A DNA stretch of 64,000 nt, taken from contig OZ017795.1 in NCBI GenBank assembly GCA_963969395.1, positions 35,569,063 to 35,633,062 on the forward strand. Reading direction: 5' to 3'. Shown piece after piece: positions 54,225 through 64,000 of this stretch (the first letter of the stretch is position 1; each line of letters opens with the position of its first letter). A model generated the notes under the pieces. The model made no database searches. It saw only the letters and a program-made list of their open reading frames with translations, and was not told where the DNA came from. A program made the translations under genes and the position numbers. Origin of the DNA: Pseudoscleropodium purum. Taxonomy: Eukaryota; Streptophyta; Bryopsida; Hypnales; Brachytheciaceae.

Positions 54225-55527
54225 CTACTTCTTGGACTTCTTCACTGGAGCAACACTCACTGGAGCCTCAGCGACCGGAGCGGGAGCAGCAGTCTCAGGA
54301 ATACCCTGAGCCTGACGTTCCTCTCTCCTGGCAATCTTGCGCTCCCGCGTAGCCTTGTTCTTCGCACGCCTGGCCTCGAACTGGTCAGACAGAGTCTTTT
54401 CACGGGCCTTCTCAGCCTTGGTCTTGTGAATGCTCTCCATCAAAACACGCTTGTTCTTGAAGACGTTACCCTTGACCTTCATGTACATGTCATGGTACAT
54501 GTGCTTGTCGATTTTCTTGGCATCACGGTACTTGCGCAAGAGACGCCTCAACACCCGCATGCGCCGCAACCACAGCACCTACACAACCACTGATTCATTA
54601 ATCCAAGGCATGATCTGAGCAACTCCCTGCCGTGAGAATAAGATCCATTTTCAAAAACTACAATCCAACGAGCCAATAGCTATCAAAAAAATCACAATCA
54701 AGCCAATGAGAAAATTTCACAACCAAAATTGACCTAAAAACAATTAACCCCTTCGCTTCAACATCCAGCTCTCAGAATGGGTTACACTCGGTTCGTGCGC
54801 ACAACCTACAGTAGGAGTGCATTGTTGAATATGCAATTGGGAAAGCAGCTCAATAAACCAGAACGTCGTGTGTTCATTGAAATCTAGAGGAAACTCATAA
54901 TCGGTAAAATGGGTACAGGCACTCCCACGAATCTATCACTTTCGAAGGAACTCTCACCATAAATAGGGCGTAATATAGAATTATCCAAAGGACTGTCAAA
55001 GCCCTTGCTGAGCATACAGTGAACGAATACGATGCCATCGTAAACTAATCACCAGTAATCCACTGGTACCATTTTAAGCCGAAAAAGCAGAGTATTGCTT
55101 CACCACTGCGAAAAACCCCGAATCCAAAATCCAAAAAGAAAACAAAGACAGTCGACGAAAACCTGACCCTGCTTGCAAGGTTATCCACTAACGTCACAGA
55201 CACTTACACGACCCTAAACCCTAAATTCAGAGCACAAGTCGGCGGTGGTACCTTGGTGGGAAGCCTGGCCTCCCTGGTCCCCCGGCGCTTTCCGTAACCG
55301 GAGTGACGACCCTTGCGCTTGGCCTCGAGAGCACGACGAGCGCGGGCCCGCGAGTGGATCTTCTGGGGCTTGCGGATAACGAAGCCGTCCTTCACGAGCT
55401 TGCGGATGTTCTGCCTACTGTTGGCCATGGAGATTTCATTGACCTCATTGGGGTCAAGCCACACCTTGCGCTCGCCGCACTTGAGGACGCTGGCGGCCAA
55501 GCGCTTCTGCAGCTTGAGGGACACCAT
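54225..55527 (-). CDS. RPL19: 60S ribosomal protein L19 (eL19)
   Basis: Two exons on the minus strand, 55527-55252 and 54578-54225, join in phase 0 (donor GTACCA, acceptor TGTAG) to give 209 residues, the usual plant length. The N-terminal part [18 protein letters not shown] and the central [20 protein letters not shown] and [20 protein letters not shown] segments are near-invariant in eukaryotic eL19; a long basic helix and a lysine-rich end (VKKSKK) follow. The protein is a structural component of the large cytosolic ribosomal subunit, near the base of the subunit at the inter-subunit bridge. The start is the ATG with context GCGCCATGGTG, 74 bp from a telo-box. The 673-bp intron carries two tandem CCCTAAA units close to its donor (55211-55225). 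The gene is divergent from RPL11 and shares its promoter. Confidence 0.97.
55211..55225 (-). promoter_or_regulatory. Telomere-like repeat pair in RPL19 intron 1
   Basis: ACCCTAAACCCTAAA on the plus strand (TTTAGGG twice on the gene strand) lies about 30 bp inside the RPL19 intron. Interstitial telomere motifs (telo-boxes) are common in promoters and first introns of plant translation-machinery genes and are bound by TRB/PUR-type proteins. A role here is inferred. Confidence 0.6.
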
Positions 55528-55794
55528 GGCGCAGTCGGAGGGTGCCTGGGGTCGCTGCCGAGCAGGAGACGAGCCGAAGCCGAGAGAAAGGGCGATGACA
55601 GTTTAGGGTTCGTCTCCTTGACAGGCTTCCCCTCTTGGATGAATTATTGACAAGTAGACGATATTCATCCAACTGTCGATCATTCATCCACAAAGGTGAA
55701 TCCGGTGAAGGAGACGAACCCTAAACGAGTTCGTTCTTTCGCTCGTCTTCGGCTCGTCTCCTGCTCGGCAGCGTCGCCTGAGCAATCTGCCGCA
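55528..55794. promoter_or_regulatory. Shared divergent promoter of RPL19 and RPL11, built as an inverted repeat
   Basis: Only 267 bp separate the two start codons. The left arm (55553-55619) and right arm (55708-55773) mirror each other: a perfect 27-bp block (55553-55579 against 55747-55773) and a perfect 19-bp block (55601-55619 against 55708-55726), with diverged spacers of 21 and 20 bp between the blocks. Each 19-bp block contains the telo-box AACCCTAAAC, 74 bp from the RPL19 start and 69 bp from the RPL11 start. The centre holds a smaller inverted repeat, TTGGATGAAT (55635) and ATTCATCCAA (55663). No TATA box is evident. The symmetry suggests balanced expression of two large-subunit proteins. 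Confidence 0.85.
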
Positions 55795-57526
<1,732 letters not shown>

Positions 57527-59027
57527 GTCATTTTACCTGGTGCATGTCTCAAAGTCGTAGTTCTTCATTCTTGGAAGGATTGTAGTTGGACTGTGAATTT
57601 TCATGCAAGCTGAGCTCAAATTTACTTGAGTGCGTGACAAATGAGCGACCTCTGGGATTTGATCCAGTACCATGTATGTGTGGGAGCTGGGATGAATTTT
57701 GTGGTTTTCATTGCTTCTGCTTCACAGGAGCACCAGAAATGTTGTCGTGCATTCCTATTTCTTTGGGCTGGTCCCTGGCTGCAACTAACCTTCGATTATT
57801 TTAGAGGACTAAATGTATTGCACCGAGCTTCGTACAGTGCGTTGCTGGGTACCACTTAGTGACATTGTTCCGGAAGTCTAATTCATCGAAGTGCAGAACA
57901 TTTTTATGCTTGAGCTGAAAATCGAAGCTGCAAGTCATTTACTGTTACGGCATGATTTTTTCTTTCTAAAGTATGATGAGTTTGAAGTTTTTCCATTCGG
58001 TCAGTTCCGTCAGTTCCGTGTCTGCTTGACTACATTGCGTTAAGGTTGCAAGCGCTATTACAGACCCTGTAGAGATGGGGCCGCTTTACGCTTCGAGCCT
58101 CGCCAGTTGCATACCAATTGCCTCCGTGTCATCCATGAATCTGATCATTTCTGGATAATACCATAAAACACGCTTTCCAGAGTTAAAAGAATGAGAGTGC
58201 ACCGACCCAAGCGCAAAGTAGCCTTGAATTCCTATTTCAATCACCGAATTTTAGTTCGAACACATCTGAAATCTCAGAATATGAAAAGTACGTGAAAGGA
58301 ATAACTCTTGAAAGTGTACAACAGAAAATATATTTTAATGGACATCTCAACTCTAAACCTCCCTTTCCCTTTCCTGACATTCTGAAATATCCTGCGCACT
58401 TTCCGGACCATCATCGACGAGTCTCACTCTTCAAAGAGAGAACCTTTATGAACATAATGGCTACTGTGACAGTCTCCCAGGCCGTCAGTTAAGGAGGTCA
58501 CAGAGTGGCTCGGTCAGATGAAGTGATCCACTCATACAGAATCGGAGATTTAGCGAAGGCCAAATCACTTCAAAAAGATTTGGTGAGGCCCACCAGAGTA
58601 CCATACGCCGATGCGCAAGGAAGAGTACAGAAGGTGAAGCAATGTGGATAGAGAACTCCCGGCCAGGTGGAATGGAAGGCTTCAACTCCTCACAAAAATC
58701 CGCCATTATTACTGCAAGTGCTAGTACAAATCAGGCCACCTCCACGGAGGGTCGGCTCTACATTTACTCTACTGCTACATATCTCAAAATGTATGTGCAT
58801 CTGGAAAGGCACCGACGGGGGAATAGAGGTCCAGGTAATCACAAAACGCTCATCCTACGAACTGACCCACTCGCTCTTCGCAAGCTGAAAAATTAGATAC
58901 ATCTGCACCAATACACAAGCTAATCCTTGCACCCACCCTCCTCGAGAGGCCCTGCAACCCCAGTATATCAAGAGTCTGAAGATAGCAGATCCTCCGATGA
59001 AAGGCGTCGCACCAGGACTGACGCACT
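57527..59027. other. Convergent intergenic region between RPL11 and the EH-domain gene
   Basis: It contains the 3' UTRs of two genes that point at each other. No additional coding sequence, RNA gene or repeat was recognised. Confidence 0.5.
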
Positions 59028-62000
59028 CTAAAATGCACTCCACACATTGCTCTGCTTCACTGTTTGGGCTCCTGCACCGAACGGGCCTGAGCTGCCGAAT
59101 GGTCCGAAAGGGTCCGAATCGTCGTCCGAACCGAACCCACGCCTGCGGTCCCTGTCCGGCTTCATGCTGTTCGACGAGTCGAACCTTTGCAACGACTTCT
59201 CTCCGTTGTGACCAAGGCCGTTAAGCTCCCCGCTCCCACCTGAGTCAAAACAAGTGGGCACATTCACGAAATGCACTTCAATCTCACAGCAAAACCGGTA
59301 TACCACCTTCCATTCAAGTCGGACAAATATTCCAGCTCCCAAATACAGATATCCAACTCAGTGCATCCCTCGAAGACCAACACAGAGACTTATGCAAGAA
59401 GCCGAACCTAGACCTCTGGCCGGCGTGGCAGAGCTTCCTGGACCGAATGAATCGAATCGCAAGAAGCTGCCCCCATCTCGGTATGGGTCGTCTCTCTTCG
59501 AACCGCCTGGACTGCCGCCGAACAGGGACGGCGTCGCGTCAAAAGTCGAGTTCCCGAAAAACGACGAAGTCTTGGAATCTCGCGGAGACCCGAAAGCGTT
59601 CTTGGGAGAGCCAAAGGAGTGCCTGGGAGAACCAAACGCATTCCTGGGGGATCCAAATGCATTCGACTTGGGCGAATCGAACGCCCCGAACGCGTTCTTG
59701 TAATCGTCGTGACCGTTCCCATTCCTGTCGAAGGTCCACCCGGGGCTCCCCAGCCCGCCAAATCCTCTGGCTCCTGGGCTCGACTCCCTGATGGAGCTGT
59801 CGAAACCCCCCGGACTGGATATCCGAATCGATCCGTCGAACAGCGCTCCCCTGGGGCTGGACACTCTCAGCGCATCCATGTCCAGAGAGTCCGCGATAGA
59901 GCCTCGCTCTCTTCCGAACCGCGTTTGCCCTCGCACGCTAGATAGCTCCATTGACGTCTGCAACCAAACGCCACACTTTCATGACCAAACACACACGCAC
60001 CAGCTAAATCACTGATTCGCTGAGCATAAAATATCATTTCCGACGCAGGGAACTCGCAAGTCGGAATGGATGTCCCAAAATATGAACAGCGCACTTCCAT
60101 ATCGAAGCATCCACAAACTGCTCAGGCCTGCAGTTTGACAGGAGAACAAAAACACGAGACAACTACTATATTCACGCATGTCAAAAGTCTCGGAACTCTC
60201 TACTCTCCGCAAAGACTGCTGAAACTGCTGCAACCGTCTCCATCAATGACAGCGGAAAGGACAACGCATCGGCGCCGCAAAAATATCGTACCTGAGTGCT
60301 CAAACTGCTGCTCCCAGCCTGCCCCCAAGAAGCACGGAAATCTGCGTTCGAATCTTCGTCGTGAAAGCCCCACGCTGATGCGCCGTCACCGAACGGATCC
60401 CTTGAATCGAAGGTACTCCGTCCTTGCCCAAAGCTGCAATAGACACCGTCACAAAATCGTGAAACTCTACACACCAGTGCCAACCACCGCATCATGTGGC
60501 TCAAAATACCATAATCACACATCGTCAAGATGCACGCTTCCCCAACCCCTCATACTCGTGCTGCATACAAAGCGGACCAACCTGGACGGATCAGAGACGA
60601 GACAAAAGCAACGGAGAAAGCAACGAGAGAACCGGACCTTTCGTTCACAGAATCGAAAGTAGCTTCGCCACGGAACGCGTCCCCACCACTGTCAGCTTCC
60701 GAGTCGAATCCTCCCGAGAACCTGCATCACTCTCATGCTTAGTCGCAAGCCATCGTGCCTCTCTCTGCGAAAGACAGCGAACATCTCACCATCGCTGTCA
60801 AAGCATCCCATCCTCCCACTCACCTCCCACTGGGAAGACTTGCGTTGAAGGCATAGTCTTTGTGCCGAGGATCGGAGGTAGACATGTCGGGGTCGCCACT
60901 ATCCTCGAAGGTTCTCTTCATGTCGGCGCTTCCTCCTGCGGATCCCAGGCCTGTACCAGCTTTGTCGGAATCATCATCGTGCTCCGTTCCGAAAGGATCC
61001 CCCGGAAGAGTCGGATCCGATGAGAAGTCGAAGCCATCATCGAACAGGCTCTCGCCGTTGCCCCAAGGCGCAGAGTATCCGGATTTGGTCGAAGTCGGAA
61101 CGTCGTCTCCCAAATCGTCCATGATGTCGCGCACGTTTGTGAATCCTGCACCCGGCCAAATCCACGGCCCATCAGTGACGGACATTCCACACTCCACCAC
61201 ACAAACGTCAGGAAAAGCATCACGACCACCGCAAATCAGACCACACCACAATCTTCGCCATGCCAATTGCAGCTTCACAAAGCCTCAACCTGTCACCACG
61301 GGCTTCGTCCAAACCTCAACGCACCACAGGACCCTCGTCGAGTCCACTCACAGCCACAACAACAAGAACGTGCCACGGAAAACCCGAAACCCTCTAAAAT
61401 TTAAGGAGTCTCAAGCCCACGAACCTTCGTCATCGAACTTATCCCAGTCTTCCACCCATTCCATGGCGTTGTTGGGGACGCCTTCGAAACCTGACAACAC
61501 GAACCGCCAAACCACTCTCTTTGTTAGAACGCCAAATATCGCTGCGGAAAACCCACAATCTACTCACTCAAACACCTCAACAGAGCTTGAAAACAATCCG
61601 TGACCACTAAACTCTGAAGAAGAACAACAGACAACAGTCATGAAAGCTGCATCTGCGCCACACCCACGGAAAACGACGCTCGCCGACAAAACGTACCAGT
61701 GGACACCTCGATGGGGACTGCAGACTTTGGCTTGACCCCAAGAGCCCTGCCCCGCTCGTACAGAGTCTTCTTCAAATCGTCCAGGGTGGCTGAAAGATGA
61801 TTGGCACGATTCTGAAATTCCCACAAGAAGAAAGAGTCACAAGGACGGACTCCGAATTCGAAAGCATGCCCTATAGTCGTGTACTCGATCCACACTTGCT
61901 TCTCTGCGCTCAGAAGCCCACTTCTTCTTCGAATAATCGGTCACGTCCAAACGTTTCTAAGACAAGGTCCATCCGGTGGATCGCGTCTGCGTACCCGGTT

Positions 62001-64000
62001 GGCAGCCAGAACTCACTACAAAGAGGAAAACATCTCGTCAGGCCAAACCTACCTCGAGGGATTCGTTGTCATCACCGCCCTTATCAAGCTTCGCGATCGC
62101 AGTATATAACTCCATCTTCTTCTCCTGGAACACAAACGGACAGCACGTCAACACCCTCCAAAGTTCTCAATCCGTGGACGTCGCGTCCATCGTCAGCTTC
62201 ACTGACTTCTTCTCAACCACACTCCACCGTCACCCGCACCTCACCACCACAGACGATCACAAACAATCCGCATTCACCCAATCCACCACTGGGCTCATTA
62301 CACATGCTCTACTCTGAAGCAACACGACTACCAAAAAAACATTTCACCGACAGCGCAACCGTCCGACAGCTCTCGAGAATAAACTCAACTCACCCTCTCT
62401 CCAATTCCTGCAGAAAAGAAGTTCGAACATACACCCGCCGAAGCCATCGGTATTCCCGAAAAGCCGGAGACTACGTAAATGTAGGAAAGCGAAAAACGAA
62501 AAATTGAACAAGAGTACAGATATACGAAGACAAACACAAACTGGTAGCAGACCTGAATATCTCGGAACGCTGCCTCCTCAGCTTGCAACCGTGAACTCAC
62601 TTCACCCGCTGCCTTGAAACGCTGGTCGTACTTCTTGCCCAGGGTGTCCATCTGAGACACAAACCACATCGCCAAATAAGTGTCCAACCCCTCTCGGCAC
62701 GTTCAATGCATTGCGACACTCACCACCACATCCATACAGACGTGCGAGAAACGCAAAGCATCTCATCACACCCAAAGACATGGAGCGCTCAGTGCACCAA
62801 CCTCCCTCCTTTCCGAAGCCACCCGCTCCTTCACCTCGTCGAGCTGATTGTCGCACCGACTCTTGAACAAAATCTGCCACCACGGACCCATTCCGCCACG
62901 TCAGGCCCCAACACCACAAGAGCATCCAAGGACGACGACGCCTTACCATCAACCTCACAACCACACCCAACCTGTCTTAACTAAACGATTCAGCCCGTGC
63001 ATCGGCAAGCCATTCAAGAGATCATCAAATCACTAAACGAATGAATTCACCAACGACTACTCACGATCTCTTGCAACTTGGCTCGGTACAACTCGATCTT
63101 CTCCTTGTAATCCTGAATCTCCTTGTCCAGCTCGTACACCTGGCCCCACAAAACAAAACAAATGCCAAACGTTTTTAGAAACAAATCCAACGTCACAACG
63201 CCGCCGCACGAAACGTAACCAAACACCATCCACTGCACCACCACACCAATCTACGCCCAACCAAGGGTCACCAAATGCAGGAATCACATCGTCCAGCCCC
63301 AAGCAAAGAACACACACAGTCATGACAACTCCAACCATAGCCCTTGTTCCCCAACGCTCGCCCACTCACGAACGTCAACATCCCACTGCACGTCAACGCG
63401 CGTCCAGTACAACAAAAAATTCTAAAGATTCTCAAATGTCCAACACACAGCCGACCATTCATCCTTCAGAAAACCGTACGAACACGAATGTGAACTCCGC
63501 CGAACGCACAAGTTATATCACACGAAATTCCCAGCCCGAACTCCTCGCACGCTCTACGAACCCCCCCACCCCCAGCCCACCCCTCACTACCTTCTTGTCT
63601 GCTTCTTCCGCAGCTTTGTGCTTCGTCTTCAGCATCTCTTGCTCGTCGCGGCTAAGCTGATCCACCAAATTATCCTCCAACGCGGGGACTTTCGACTTGT
63701 AACCATCCTCCACCGCCACACCGGGACCGGTCTCGCCCGGAGCAGGGACGGCTCTTTCGGGCATCTGCAGCGGCTGAAACTGGGGTGCTGCGGCGACCGC
63801 AGCAGGTCCCGTCACCGGACCACCAACCGCCGCCTGCGGACCACCTGCTCGCCATTGAAAACCACAATGTCAGACAACCACGATCCTAAATCACACGGTT
63901 CAAACAAAGCTCCTAAACCCCAACGCCAAGGCACGCCACCACCAAGGAAGGCTTCACAGATTACACCACCTGGTATGTGTCGCCACACGGAAGGACTCTG
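59028..64000 (-). CDS. EH-domain endocytic adaptor, AtEH/Pan1-like (TPLATE complex), C-terminal part
   Basis: Minus-strand exons, 5' to 3': (64000)-63970, 63844-63591, 63139-63065, 62873-62802, 62651-62553, 62124-62053, 61811-61697, 61490-61425, 61145-60824, 60721-60638, 60433-60292, 59957-59414, 59239-59028. Phases agree throughout and about 695 residues are visible; the first listed exon is least certain. The EH domains expected at the N-terminus lie beyond the right edge. Visible in order are a Pro/Ala-rich linker, VPALEDNLVDQLSRDEQEML and a long coiled coil spread over five exons (YKEKIELYRAKLQEI, FKSRCDNQLDEVKERV, RLQAEEAAFRDIQ, KKMELYTAIAKLDKGG), MEWVEDWDKFDDE, an acidic DPF-rich region, a repeat block of NAFGSP motifs, and the terminal NVWSAF. 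This matches plant AtEH1/AtEH2 (Pan1-like) subunits of the plasma-membrane TPLATE complex in clathrin-mediated endocytosis; DPF motifs bind adaptor ears (family knowledge). Confidence 0.88.

Noticed and set aside
54174..54593. 139-codon plus-strand open frame over RPL19
   Set aside because: It is antisense to the highly conserved eL19 second exon.
60066..62507. Several 175-247-codon plus-strand open frames
   Set aside because: They are antisense to the EH-domain gene and its GC-rich introns. The minus strand gives family motifs and consistent splice phases; the plus frames are low-complexity Ser/Thr/Pro/His text.

Overview
This window is nuclear DNA of a land plant, most likely a bryophyte and plausibly a moss. 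Spliced genes have GT-AG introns. The plant version of an EH-domain endocytic adaptor is present, and two ribosomal-protein genes carry telo-box promoters. GC-rich single-copy genes sit in long AT-rich stretches full of decayed transposable elements. The bryophyte assignment is inference from gene style; no marker here proves it.

Layout: 1-11.6 kb is AT-rich and carries a dead protein-kinase gene (about 2.1-3.5 kb) and a small CACTA-type MITE. At 13.5-14.9 kb is a two-exon gene for a secreted-then-anchored protein with one eight-cysteine (lipid-transfer-protein-like) module and a transmembrane helix but no kinase. From about 18 to 35.5 kb is a nested transposon block: an L1-type LINE (endonuclease, reverse transcriptase, C-terminal region, poly(A) tail) split first by a reverse-oriented gag-like element (about 23.5-27.2 kb), then by a 4,746-bp CACTA element (28,007-32,752) whose removal exactly restores the reverse-transcriptase frame. 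From 35.5 to 47.5 kb are repeats, including a roughly 2.9-kb inverted-repeat element with a degenerate array of about 180-bp units between its arms, and a second copy of a 233-bp MITE-like family also found at 11.6 kb.

The right third is gene-rich: a seven-exon receptor-like kinase (47.5-50.9 kb) whose ectodomain has two tandem eight-cysteine modules; a head-to-head pair RPL19 (minus) and RPL11 (plus) sharing a 267-bp promoter that is a near-perfect inverted repeat; and, convergent with RPL11, the 3' part of an AtEH/Pan1-like subunit of the plant endocytic TPLATE complex, running off the right edge.

The most unusual items are: (i) the pair of LTP-like-ectodomain membrane proteins, one with and one without a kinase; (ii) the mirrored promoter of the ribosomal pair; (iii) the inverted-repeat element; and (iv) the stop codons in every decayed reading frame, which are almost all TAG/TGA of the kind made by C-to-T transitions, with almost no TAA. 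Exon boundaries were read by hand from splice sites and reading-frame phase; no alignment or database search was run.
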